From Setophaga petechia (taxonomy: Eukaryota; Chordata; Aves; Passeriformes; Parulidae): a stretch of DNA of 64,000 nt. Below are positions 45,831 through 57,900 of this stretch, piece after piece. The stretch is from positions 31,676,557-31,740,556 of the forward strand of contig JANCRA010000008.1 of the NCBI GenBank assembly GCA_024362935.1. Reading direction: 5' to 3'. Both the position numbers and the translations under genes were made by a program. The notes beneath the pieces were generated by a model that saw only the letters and a program-made list of their open reading frames with translations, had not been told where the DNA came from and did not search any database. The first letter of the stretch is position 1; every line of letters starts with the position of its first letter.

Positions 45831-45949
45831 AACCGCGACGGACCAAATTACACAAAATATACCACTTCGGGACTTGTTTACCTATAACATCACCACTCTT
45901 AAGGCTGGAACAAGTTTAACTATTCCCGCAAGGTGACGGAATTTGGGAA

Positions 45950-47560
45950 TCAGGCGTTTCTCGGGTGGGACGGAGGGGAGCTGCCCCAGGCACATACCAT
46001 CTCGGGCGGGCGGGGGGGGGGTGGGGCATGGCTCTTCCCTCCCCTTTGCCTCACGCCCTGCCCGTCGTCGTTCCCCCGCCCCCGAGAACGGCGTTGAGCA
46101 GCCTCATCCGGGTCCCTGTCCCGCGGGCACCACGAGGGGGGAGCGGGCGGTTACACGAGGCGTGATCGCGGGGGGTGGAGGGGAAGATAGTGCAGGGCAG
46201 TGAGCATTCCTGGCGCGGTGAGAACTCGGAGACGCTCCAAGCCGCTGTTGTACTGTGCTTGCTGCCATTCCCAACAAGGCGTGTGCACAGAGGTTACCGA
46301 GGTTGAGCTCTACTGCCTCGACGACAACAGTACCTTGTCCCCCCAGAGGCACGAGCGCTTGGTACGCGCCGGCGGTGCGGGTAGGGCGGTGCCTGTGTGA
46401 CTCAGGCGCTGCCATTTTGAGGGGTCCGTGGTGGCTGCGCAGCTGCACTCCGCGCTCGCTGGGTGCCGAGGCACAGGCGCTCCCTCCTGCCCGCTCCTGC
46501 CGTCGCCCTCGAGGACGTCCCGGGACCGCCTGGGCGAAAAGAGGCTCTCCTCAGCCCTTTCATCATTCTTCCCGGCCGTCCCGGTCCTGTTCCGACGCCG
46601 CTCCGGGATCTCTCTATGCCCGCCGCCTTCCTCCGTAGGAGCCGCTAGCGCAGGGACAGCGTCCTCTTCCTCCTCCTCCTCCTCCCGCCGCCGTCGCCTC
46701 TTCCTTCTCCTTCTCTCTCCGCCACCATTTCCCCACTCCCCGGCCCCGGGGCGCTGAGCTAGACTATGGGGACCAGGTCGGGGCCGAGCAGCGGCAGAGC
46801 GGGCGGCCCGGTCACCGTGTCCCCTGCGGCAGGGATGGGGGGGCTCCGCGGCTTCGTGGCTTTATCTTGACATGGCTCCTCTCCGTGCTGCCAGCACCGC
46901 CGCCACCTCCTCCTCCACTGCTCCTCCTGCGCCCGCCGGCTGCGGGTAGCGAGCGGCCCACGGTCCCGGGCTCTCGTCGGAGCCTCTCAGTCTCTTGCTT
47001 AACTCGGGGGGAAGCTTTGGGAGGGGTTCCTTTTTTTTATTTGTTTTTGTTTTCCTTTGGTTTTTTGTTCCTTTCTCTCCAGGGAGAGAAGGGGAGAAAT
47101 ACTTTTCTTCGCCCTTCTCTTCTTAACCTGGTCCGACGAATTTGTTAACCTAAAAACTTTTTATCCCCGACTAATCAAACACCTGGGGAGGGGGAAAAAT
47201 GTCTGGAGAGAGGAAGAAAATAACCTGATAACTGGGAATTTGCTTTTTTTTCGGGGGAGGGTGATTTAGAGGTTTAAAATTGCAACCTAGGTTGCAATTA
47301 GGAAAAAAAAAAAAGCAAACGAAAACCTCGCAAAGAAATCTGTCACCGAAAAGCAGGAGCAAAACGCACTCCATGTTTTCCGAGTCGTGGCCATGAAGTG
47401 AGAGGGGAGAGAGGCGGTGCTGCTGTGGGTGTCCCGCTGCCCCGGGCGCGGCCGCCCTGCGCGCAGAGAGAAGCCGAAGGGAAATCCAAGAGCGCCGGCC
47501 ATGCACAGCCTGGGCTGACCGTGCTCGCAGCCTCAGAGAGAGAGGGAAGGATCCCCGGGG
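45950..47560 (+). promoter_or_regulatory. C6orf62: CpG-island promoter and 5' region of C6orf62
   Basis: The densest CpG stretch of the window lies 1-2.5 kb before the C6orf62 start codon. It has no TATA box. It holds TGACTCA (46398-46404), a YY1-like GCCATTTTG (46411-46419), a (CCT)n run near 46665-46690 and a second CCAT element near 46724. Initiation probably falls between about 46.4 and 46.9 kb, but the start site and first donor cannot be fixed from sequence. Confidence 0.65.
46004..46026 (+). repeat. G-quadruplex-prone G tract
   Basis: Four or more G runs (GGG-c-GGG-c-eleven G-t-GGGG) meet the usual quadruplex pattern on the + strand, at the upstream edge of the C6orf62 CpG island. Confidence 0.85.
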
Positions 47561-48203
47561 GATCAGGAGCCCAGGGAGTGTATGAGGTGTCGGGGGATGT
47601 AGGGCTCTCCCACTGCTAAGGGAGCAAGCCCGGGCTTGGGGCACAGATTCAGGTTTAAGTCTCTCGGTGAGATAATACTGGCCTTTAGAATCCCTGCCCG
47701 CCCCTTGTCAATGGCCATCATGATCCCTCTCCTCTTGGGCAGCAGTAGCCTCAGGGTAGTGATGAGCAGGATGAAGTTAGAAATGACTCCGCTGTCTTTT
47801 CTCTTTGCTCCCCTGCAAACCAGCGCTGTGTTGTCTGTAGTTGATTTTTTTGTTGTTGGCGGCAGAGAAATGTCATACTTCCCGGGTTGTGCACGCCTCC
47901 TTTGCACCCTTTTCTCTGCTCTCCACCAAGTGTAATAATTCTAAAGAAAAAGACAGGCAACATAGCAATAGTGGAAGGCTGAGAATAATAATCAGTAGAG
48001 TCATGAATCTGGCTGGGGTAGAACGCAGTTTGTAATTTCAGCTTCGGGCTTTTTTTTTTTTTTGTAAGCAGAGCAAAAGTACCCCCCCATGGATTGGGCT
48101 TGTGCCAGTTGCTTTTTATTGTACACATAAATTGTGATAAGATTTGTTTGGGGTTTGTTTTCTTTTTTTTTCCCCCTTCATTTTTTCCCACTTATTCCTG
48201 CAG

Positions 48204-48498
48204 CTAAACTGTTAAAATTTTTCTTTTCGAAATTTTTGAGGTTTTTTTCTTGATTTATTGTAAAACCTCTTGGCCAGCCATGGCTGGACAACTACTTTCT
48301 TTGTTTCTTGACCCATCCAATATGACATTCTCATATAATACTGCCTGAGGTGCGGTTCTGGGTTACATTAGCGTTTGATCTATTCAGTTGTATTAGCAGG
48401 AATCAAACGACTTGTTTCTGTTGTACTTAAGTCTTACGAAAAGGTGCCCATAGTTTAGCGACAGTTTCCAAAGGCTTTAGTACCACCTATATTACAAA
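48204..48498 (+). other. C6orf62: C6orf62 5' untranslated segment before the start codon
   Basis: A long pyrimidine tract ends in TTCCTGCAG at 48203, a good acceptor, so 48204-48498 may be the spliced 5' UTR part of the first coding exon, joined to a noncoding exon in the CpG island. An in-frame TAG at 48478-48480 lies seven codons before the ATG, which supports that ATG as the start. An unspliced leader is the alternative. Confidence 0.45.
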
Positions 48499-51400
48499 AT
48501 GGGGGACCCAAACTCCCGGAAGAAACAAGCTCTGAACAGACTTCGTGCTCAGCTTAGAAAGAAAAAAGAATCTTTAGCTGACCAGTTTGACTTCAAGATG
48601 TACATTGCCTTTGTGTTCAAAGACAAGGTAACTTGGTTTTAAAGTGTGTCTGTGTGTTTGTTGCGTTTTAAGTGTTCTGTGCAAAGTCTTACTGCCTGAT
48701 TGCATCAAATGTTTTATCCTTAACAGAGTCCACTGACGTTTAATTTTTTTTAATTGCTAATTTCTATAATACTCACTTAGTTCATGTTTGCAATTTTGAC
48801 TCTTCGTGTTTCTGTTTCGTAGTTTTGTAAGGCAGAGGGTCCCAGTGCCTTTTTAAATGGTTACTTAGTAACTTCTGTACTGGGTAGATATTTTTCAAAG
48901 TTAACACTGTAAATCGTTGAGCCTAATTGGGGTCTGTCCTGCCCCATTGCTGGCTGTGGGCTGTTGGGCTGTGAAGTCCGTCTGGCTGGGGAGATTGCCG
49001 AGTGTGTTTATCTGGTGAAAGCAGAAGGGAGGACCTGGCAGCTGAAGGGAGGAGTCGCAGGATGGGATGTGGAGATGGCCCAAGTGCGCAGGCACATGTG
49101 GAACTGCTGCTGTCATCTTGAAAGGGAGTCGGGAGGGCAAAGAGAAAATGTTCATTTGCTTGGCTGCTTCCTCTGCTGCTGAATTCCACACATCTGGGTG
49201 GGGAGCTGTGGGGGGCACATCTGGGTCTTTCTGAAGCCAGCTATAGACCCGCAGTTGTGGGAGAGTTTTTGTCCACAGAACGTTAAGGAAAGTAGGTACT
49301 TAGAGGGAGGAAGTGAATGTGCTGAACGCATGATGAGGTAGTGAAGGTAGAAGCAAATGGCAGCAGAGTACATAATGCATGTAGATGAGCTCTGAAATTG
49401 TTTAATCTATTCATAGGTATAGATTTTGTTTTTCCTTGAAAAGCTTCTTTAAAGTTTCTGAGTTCAGTTTCCTCTTGTTTGTCAGCCCTAGTGCAAGCAG
49501 AGATGGATTTTATTGGGGTATAATTTCTGGTTGCTGTGTAATAGTAACATAAAAATGGATGTTTAAGCAGTGGCAACAGTTAGATTTTTTTAGATGACAC
49601 AGCTGTAACTCTTTTTAGTTGGACATTGATACTACTTTTTGGTTGCTTTGTAGAAATTCATGGCAAATGCCTGTTTTAAATCCTGTTGTATCTGCATACA
49701 TCTCAGTGAACTGAAGATGTCCATCCCATACCATTTTGCTTAAAGTAGGAGTTTAGCTCAAGTCAGCATGGTCAGCAAATAGTCGGCTGTTACCTGTGTT
49801 CTGATGGGGGGGAAGGGAAGTGGAGCATTATTTGGTGAGATACACTTTGTCTCTTAAGTAGGTCAAGACTTCCAGTGCACTGTAAGAAAGCTCTTAGAAA
49901 CAGACATAAACTTCAGTGATTTTACATTCTCATAGTGTTTTGGACTTGCTTCAGAGATGCTGAAATATTTGTAATGAGTATAGAAGTTATATAGCAAATG
50001 AAAATAGTTCTCCTTTGAGAAGATTATAACTAACTTCAGAGGGCATCTCAGTCACCTGCTGTCACCAAATGTGGCATTGAAAGATTTCACTTTTCATAAA
50101 AGGCCAACTGTCAAAAATTGAAAAGGAGAAAAAAGGTGTTACCTGATTTGCAGAGAGAAGCTTGCAGAAGTTCTTGTCATCGCAGAGTTGTATACTCTAC
50201 TTGAAGAAGGAGTAATTCTGTTCATGTTTATATAGAATCTTAGTGTTTTGAAGATTGATATGTAAATCTGTATTTTTGGAGACTACAAAAATCTGTGCAG
50301 CTTTTATAAAAGTTGTCAGTCTGATTCCGTTTCATTTATGAACTTTTTTGCATGTGAATTTTAGAGTGATTTGTGTCAAAGTCCTAGTCTGTGTGATGTA
50401 TACTTTACACATTTATACAGAAAATCACAAATCCTGAAATAAACTGTTACCTATAGTTTCCTAAAAAGAATTGTAATCTTAATGTAATCTCTGATTTTTT
50501 TAGAAGAAAAAGTCAGCGCTTTTTGAAGTGTCTGAAGTGATACCAGTCATGACCAATAACTATGAAGAAAATATCCTGAAAGGTGTGCGGGATTCCAGCT
50601 ATTCTTTGGAAAGTTCCTTAGAGCTACTGCAGAAGGATGTAGTACAGCTCCATGCACCCCGCTACCAGTCCATGCGCAGGGTAAGGCTCCCTTTTATCCT
50701 TGCTCAATTGTACTTTTCAACACTTGTGCTTTTCCTTGGGAATCTTAAGGCTAGTCCTGCCTTTTTGTTTTCTCAGTTGCTGCATGAGGGCTCTGTGGGC
50801 CTGTGTTTACATGGTCTAGTTTGAAGAGTAGCAATGGGGTAATAGTTTTAAAGCTGTTAAAATACATAGTTCTTAGGTTTACCTTTCATTTGTTTCATTC
50901 AGAGATGTGCCATGGGAATTGTATCTTCTTGCCATCTTTGTCCTTTAGAAGGCATGTGTTAATAATTCTTGTAACAGCTCCTGCTATACATCTAAGTGAT
51001 GTTGCTTTATGAATATTGGAAGACAGTCTTTGCTAATGTTTTCTTAACGTTGTAGTTTATATTAAGTGGGTAATGATACTAAAATTCAGTGGCATGCAAG
51101 AAAGACTTCAGCTGTGGTATGAGTAATGCAAATGGAAAATCAAACAAATGTTGTACAAGTATCACCTCTCAAGTATGTGCCTGTATAGATAAGTTGCTTA
51201 TCTGTGTCTTTGGCCGTTGGAGGGAATGTAACTAAAGAACTTTATTGCTTACAGGATGTGATCGGCTGTACCCAGGAGATGGACTTCATTCTATGGCCTC
51301 GTAATGATATTGAGAAGATAGTCTGTCTCCTGTTCTCTCGGTGGAAGGGATCTGATGAACCCTTTAGGCCTGTTCAGGTATTTGGTTTTGGGTTTTGACT

Positions 51401-52831
51401 TCAGTAACTAACTAGTTCCTGGAGGGAGTGTTCTCTTTAACCACTAAGTTGAAAAGGTATGCAAGTTCTGTGGATCTTAGAAAAATACGCTGTCTGCTTT
51501 TATTTATAAAGCAGTCAGTGTTCTGAATGCCAAATTCTGACTCCTGTCTTTACGCGCTGTTGTATTAGCCCTTCCAAAATGTAAGTTTCCAAAGGCCTTT
51601 GCAAATGACACGTATGTATAAATGCATTCAAGTGTGTTTGTATTTGTAGGAGTGGATTAGATGTGCCTCTTAGTACAATTGTTGTTAAGGTTTTGTCAGT
51701 ATTCCAAGTTGCTGTATTTGATTAGATTGAAGAGTGAGATGGATGGAACCTTTGCATTATAAATTGTTGCACAGGGATCTTCTGCCATAGAAAGGTAAAT
51801 TGGGTTTTGTATATGCTGCAGGTAAAGTTGTACCTTTGAGTTGTTAATATGTTATTGCAATGGCTGGTGTCAGTGTTGGCAGAATGAAATTAGGGGATTC
51901 TTCAAATTGTGTCAAGATACTGCCATGATCCTCAGTTTCTGCTTTTCACAATAGGTCAGAAAAGGAAAGAACTAAAGTGGTTGTAAAGCCCCAGACTGAA
52001 GAAAATTAATGGGTTACATGTGAACTTTGTCTTAAAAAATATTTTATTTCCCTCCCTCACACCATGTAGGCCAAGTTTGAATTTCATCATGGTGACTATG
52101 AAAAACAGTTTCTGCATGTTCTGAGCCGAAAGGACAAGACTGGAATTGTTGTCAACAACCCTAACCAGTCAGTGTTTCTCTTCATTGACAGACAGCACTT
52201 GCAGGTAAGCTTCTTTTCTCCTTGTTTTAACAGGTGTATTTTAATCACAAAAAGGTTTTTCCTCTTGGGAACATCAGTGATTTTGCTGGAAGGTACTCAA
52301 GTAGAAAAACTGATCATGCATTCATGATTGCATTTTGGCAGTTTAAGGGGAAACTTACACTATAAATAGGACTCATGTGCAAAAACTAACTATGGACCAC
52401 ATATGTGTTCACATAGAACAAAAACACATAATGTTCTTGTATTAAAATTTAAAGAAGTTCTGAAATAGGCCTAACAATGTTTAAGAAAAATTAAAGCATT
52501 GGTTTGGTTTGGGTGACAATACGGAAATAATTCAAGTGAAAAATAGTGAAAACATCTTATGCATTAGAGTTTGCAGACTAATTTTAAGCTCTGGCTGTTT
52601 ATGTGTATGAAATAGTGAGTTTTCAATGTCTTTGGGGGTCTGCCTACTAGTCTTGTGTTAACTTCTAGGCTTAATACCTTTTCTTTGGGTTTTCTTTGCC
52701 TCTAGACTCCAAAAAACAAAGCTACAATCTTCAAGTTATGCAGCATCTGCCTGTACCTGCCACAGGAGCAGCTCACTCACTGGACGGTTGGTACCATAGA
52801 GGATCACCTCCGTCCGTACATGCCAGAGTAA
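48499..52831 (+). CDS. C6orf62: Orthologue of human C6orf62 (DUF4566 family), complete, 229 aa
   Basis: Five coding exons: 48499-48627, 50504-50680, 51255-51377, 52070-52204 and 52706-52831, stop TAA 52829-52831. All are phase 0 and bounded by AG/GT. The protein is 229 aa, the same length as the human one, and nearly identical to it as I remember it. It starts [20 protein letters not shown], a basic, probably helical N-terminus, followed by [16 protein letters not shown], then [20 protein letters not shown] and [20 protein letters not shown], ending [17 protein letters not shown]. The family has no established reaction or role, and no catalytic motif is visible. Initiation context is strong (A at -3, G at +4). 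Extreme conservation and a CpG-island promoter suggest a housekeeping role; that is inference. Confidence 0.96.
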
Positions 52832-53971
52832 GGTACTGGCCAGCAAAATGGGGAAGATCACAGAATGCAGCAGTGGATTTTCACTTTCCTCACCACTTCA
52901 TTCTTTCAGAATTTAGAAGAAAATGGACTCATGTTCAGAACACTATACATTGTGAAACTTGATCATCCTGGATTTTTTTAATCATTTGTATCTCAGAACT
53001 TTGCAATTTTTTTTAGATGTTTTCTGCATGGACCTTGTGAAAGAGAGGATGCTCTGCACACTTCTGCACTGCATCAGCATCTTACTGATATGTGAAATGA
53101 AGGGACTGTACATTGAAACAAATGTATCTGAAAGCACAAGGTGATCATTTGTGGTGGTGTTCCCATTTGTGCTGGTCATGCCCCCTAACATCTCTAATGT
53201 TAACCATCAATATTTTGAGGGTGAGAAGTGAATGTAACGGGTATAAAAGCCTTATAGCTTTGCTGTTCATGATTGTATAGACGAGCACTATCATTCATTC
53301 TAATGAACGAAGAAGTGGCTATTACAATAGCAAGTAAGTGTGGGAAAGAAATCTTCCTTAAAAAAATGCATCTCATTTAATGTATAGGCATTTTTTGCCT
53401 CTTTTATTTTGCTGGGCCATATCTTAAGTTTACTGGCACTTTTGTTTTGGATCTCTTTCCCCAAGTTGCTGTATAACTGTATGAAGGTATTCTTTTGAGT
53501 TGGATGCATTTACACAGATGAGGCAGACCTGGAGTCTGAAGTTGCTAAAGCAGCTCAAAAAAGGTAAAATAATAGCTGCAGAAACAATGTTGGTAGAGGA
53601 TTATTTTTTCTTAAGAGTTGAGACTTGTAAACTTGCAGGTGAACTGTGCAGGAAATACTGGTTTCTAAAACATTTCTTACAGAAAACCCATTGAGGTTGT
53701 TTTTTTTCTTTCTTTTGGAATAGACATTATAAACCAATGTAAAATAGTGTTTGGAGTGTCAAAAGTTGGTTCTGACAGAATATTTTAAGATTGTGCAATG
53801 ATAAAAGAAAGACTACTGTATAGTTTTGATGACAAAGAAGGCTCTGCTTAAGGGTTGAGTACTTTACTGGAGTAAAACTGCATAAGCCTACTCCCTTTGG
53901 ATAAAACTAGTGCTTACCTGTTAAAAACTTGTATTTAGCTTTTGTTTGGAATTGGAAAAAAATGAAAATTA

Positions 53972-53977
53972 AATAAA
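53972..53977 (+). terminator. C6orf62: Poly(A) signal AATAAA, C6orf62 (proximal)
   Basis: First canonical AATAAA after the C6orf62 stop, in an A/T-rich setting. Confidence 0.5.
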
Positions 53978-54982
53978 TTAGGTAAAAGATGGCTGGTTTT
54001 ATTTATGGAAATTCTATTAATTGAATCTTAGTAGCATCTTGCATCTTAAGAGCGTCATCCACTACACACACTGAAAATGTACAGACTGTAAAATGTTAAG
54101 ATCAGTGGCAGAGGTGTTCTTGCAAATGTGGGCCGTATGTTTTGAAAAGTACTGGTCAGAAATAATGGCATTGCTAGTATCTTACTGTATTGGTACATAA
54201 GCATTTTTACTTCCAAGGTTATAAGTTCCTACAGATTAATATGAAACACTCTACAAAAACGCCACCTGAAAGCTCCAACTTCACTTTCATAGTTGCCTTA
54301 AGTTACAAAGAAATAATGCTACGACTTTCTGAAATATTTAGTAACCACCCTACCTGTTAATAGTACTGAAAATTTCTCAGTTTTGAGTGCCTCTTCTTTG
54401 AATGATCTGTAAGACATAATGCAAAATGTCCACATGAAGCTTGAGCTACCTTTCATAGGGTCTGGAACATTTAAGTTTCTGGATTTTAGAACTTGCTTAG
54501 TAAGTGCCATCCTTTGTTCTTAATTTGTCATTTTGGACATCTTCTCACCACAGTGAGAACAGGGTCGTTGTTACCTGGGTTAGCAGACAAATGACAGTTC
54601 TTGCATTAGGTATTTTGGTTTTCTCCAATCTGGTTTCTCTTAGAAAAAGTCTCAAGATGTTGGTGTGAGTGTCTGTGTACACTGCTTTCCAAGTGTCAGC
54701 AATCATATGGATTTTAACTTTAATTCTCTGTATTACAGGAAACAACCAGTTCTGTTTAATTCTATTTTTAGTTCTGTACAGGGTGCATAAGACAGGCTGC
54801 TCATTCGTTCCTTGTGACAAACCATACCATGCTTCCGTGGGAGAGCACAGAATTAGAGGAAGCAAAAAATTGCAAAACTAATTTTGTTAAATGTGGTCTA
54901 TACTACCCAGCCTGCAAACCTTACGCTTTTGCTGTGCTATCAGAGTTAAGTTGAGAACCATCTGCATTGTCTAAATAGTGGG

Positions 54983-54988
54983 AATAAA
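54983..54988 (+). terminator. C6orf62: Poly(A) signal AATAAA, C6orf62 (distal candidate)
   Basis: Second canonical AATAAA, about 1 kb after the first; a GT-rich stretch follows at 55022-55040, suiting a downstream element. Confidence 0.4.
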
Positions 54989-54990
54989 AG

Positions 54991-57900
54991 ATAAGGGACC
55001 AACAGGTTTCAGAGCTGAGAATGTTGGGGGATGTGTGAGTTTCTTCTTGTATCATTTGGCATCTTTGAAGAGTTTCTCTCCTCTTAAACAGGACAGCTTT
55101 TGAGGGAAGAGATTCAATTCTTATTCCACTCTTTTGTCAATGGAACTTGCAGTTCAATCTCAAAATATTCTTCCATTAAGTTACTTTAGCAAAATGTCCT
55201 TTAGAAGTGAATGGAAGTAGTTCATAACATCTGGCTTTTAGTTTCAGGCCCTCTTTATATAAGCTTAATGGCTTTTTGGTAATCTTTTTTCAAAATGTAG
55301 GTTTTATCTCACAAAACTGATTTTCCAAAGCACAGTTTGTGATGGTGTGCACCACATTTTTGGAGCTATTTGTAAATACAGAAAGGCTCTCTTAAAAGAA
55401 TTCTAGTTACTGCCTATTGCCAACAGCTTGTGTGGCTCCCTTGGTCATACTAATACCAAGAATTTAAATACACTCAATATTGCACCTGAGTATGGGAGTT
55501 TAACTGGGCTGCTGCTGCAGGATTTGTCATGAGATGTTGGTAAGTGCCAAGGGGGCAGGGATAAAATAAGTAAACAGAAGACCATTAAATATTAAATGCA
55601 TCTCAGTGAATTGTCTGGTGAAGGGAAGCTTGTGTCAGGCGCTTCCTGGGTGATGAGAAGCTTCTTAAATGTTATAGTCTGTACATGACTATGAAGCTTC
55701 TCTTGACTTGTCAAACTTCTTTAGCTGTGGAAGAGTTACCAAAATATGGTAAGATGGAGAACTTGTACAGAACTGCTGTACAAGTACTGCCAGAATGCAA
55801 CAGCCCTGTAGTTAGTTGGCAGTTGATGTCCTTTGTCACGTGTGTCTCAAAGTTCCCCTTCAAAAGCTAGATTATAGCTTTAGTGTTATTTTATAAACAT
55901 AAAAATTTGTGTTAAGTGTTAGGTAGTAGAAACACTGGGGTTAGTCAGTGCTTCTCTTAAAAAAAGGAAAAAAAATTGGTTACTTGATTGGTTACTAATC
56001 TCTGAGCATGTAAAGTTTTAGATCAAAGGTGCTGATCTCTTGTTGCAACTTCATTTTTTTTCATTGCAAAATCTTAAGTTTGTTAGAAAAACAGCAGGTG
56101 GAAAGATGAAAATTGGAACTTGTAAAATTACCTAGACTTTTAAAAAATTGATGTTTCCAAAAGACCTATTTGATTGTTCTTTGAAAATACAAACCTGAGG
56201 ATCAGCCTGCACTACAGTAAGTGGCTGTGATCCTTGGGAATGACCACATCTATTCCTTGATACATAAGGTGCAATGGATTAGTTTTGAAATTACTTTAAA
56301 ACATCACACAAATGCCATAAAGGCTTGATCCTTGCACATACTTGCAGCCTGTGAGCTCTGCAGGCATCCTTCCCTTCCCACCCCTGTTCTGCTGCCAGGA
56401 GAACTCTGTGTGCCGAGTCGTTGAGGTTGCGTGCAGTTACTGAACAGCAGCTTATGCTGAATCAGGATCTGGGCGGTTGAACAGTGAGAAGAGTCACTGA
56501 AGGGTTTTTTGCCTCTTAATAGTGAGCTTAGTCTAATGGACTGTTGGAGGCTTCATTTAATATTGCATTAACGTTACTGCCATTGAGCATGATAGCTGAA
56601 GTCAAGAATGGGTAGAGAGCATTTACATTCACTAAGCAGACAAGACATGCCATGTGAGTTTACCTAATTGCTATTTACTTTTATTAGCCTGGAAAATCAT
56701 CTCAGATTTTGCATTTATTGCAGCAGTAAATTCACAAGCTGTGTAAGCCTGCAGATTCTGGAACAGCTTTCTGGAGTGAAGCAATGAGACAAAACATTAT
56801 TAAAACCTTTCAGGTCTGCAGCAGTAGGTGCTGCTTTGTGCACTGCAGCTGGGAGGGAGCTCATGAGGCTCACTGGACAGTGCAGATGCTGCAGAGGGAG
56901 GGCTGTGACAGCTCTACAGGTTAACTGAAGCTAAGTGTAATGTCTCTTCTGCTTGGGTGACTGAAATGCTTTTTAGGGCTGAAGATATCCGTGGCCTACT
57001 TCTGCTTGGAAAGGATTTACATATGGAAAGGTCCCTTAATTTAAGCACAATTACTGTATGCTAGAGCACCCACTAAAAAAATTGCTGTTCTGAACTCTGG
57101 AAATCTATTCAATCAGCTACTGGTTTTAAGCAAAAGAAATCAAAGATCCAGAATTTTACTAGAGTTATAAGCCCCAGGTACTGTCTTAGTAAACAAAAAT
57201 AGGTTTTTTTGTTTGTTTGTTTGTTTTTTGGTTTTTTTTGTTTAGTTTATTTATTTTTGGTGTTTTTCCTGAAGGATAGCAAATGTTTGATGAAAGGTGG
57301 CAGGTAATTTATTCTCTTTTAAGTGAGAACTGTATAACTGTATATGCTGCTGTGTCCCACAGTCATGGCAGCTTGGGATCCTGGTCTGGTGATAGCAGTG
57401 GTTCAGTGAATGCATTGCAGAATCATGAAGGTGATAACTCTCATCATGTTGGCCCTGAACTCAAGTAGCAAAATAGGCATATAAGTGGGGTTCTTTCATT
57501 CCTGGGGATAATGAGGTAAGGAAAAGTTTGGGGGGTTCTGCCTAAATGTTTTTTTTGCAGATGGAAATTCTAAAATTGTGAATGATATAATGCAGTGGGA
57601 AATTCTTCCATATGCCCTGGCAGTGGCTCAGAGCCAGTCAATGAAGCTGAAAAGATTTGAACTGCTGTTCAGAACAGTTACTTAACAGCCTAATTCACCT
57701 GACATCCCTGCCCTCCCTGCTCCATCCCTATTAGGTGGTGTTTTGTGAATTTGAGAATTGTAAACCAGCAGCTCAGCCATGAGAATACTGTGATGGGTGG
57801 CTTGACCTAAAAGAAGGAATTAGAAGGAATTCTGATAGTTCAACACTTGTTTCAGCAGTGACACCCTTCCTTATCTTCTCCCTAGTTTATCACTGGCATC

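Larger units (their letters stand above)
38121..45950. other. Intergenic region between divergent GMNN and C6orf62
   Basis: About 8 kb separate the two promoters. Contents are listed individually: a small ORF at 38311, an old LINE fragment near 39.3 kb, an exon-like segment at 40077, a GC-rich patch with a CTCF-like core near 41.1-41.5 kb, LTR/CR1 remnants near 42.1 kb, and GC-rich patches at 44.23-44.64 and 45.08-45.83 kb. The rest is AT-rich with nothing recognised. Confidence 0.6.
52832..54990 (+). other. C6orf62: C6orf62 3' untranslated region
   Basis: AT-rich sequence after the stop with no coding exon. Two canonical AATAAA signals, at 53972 and 54983, would give 3' UTRs of about 1.15 and 2.2 kb. 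The limits are inferred from these signals only. Confidence 0.55.

Noticed and set aside
47171..47644. 157-codon minus-strand ORF in the C6orf62 5' region
   Set aside because: GC-rich chance frame with a low-complexity product and no family resemblance.
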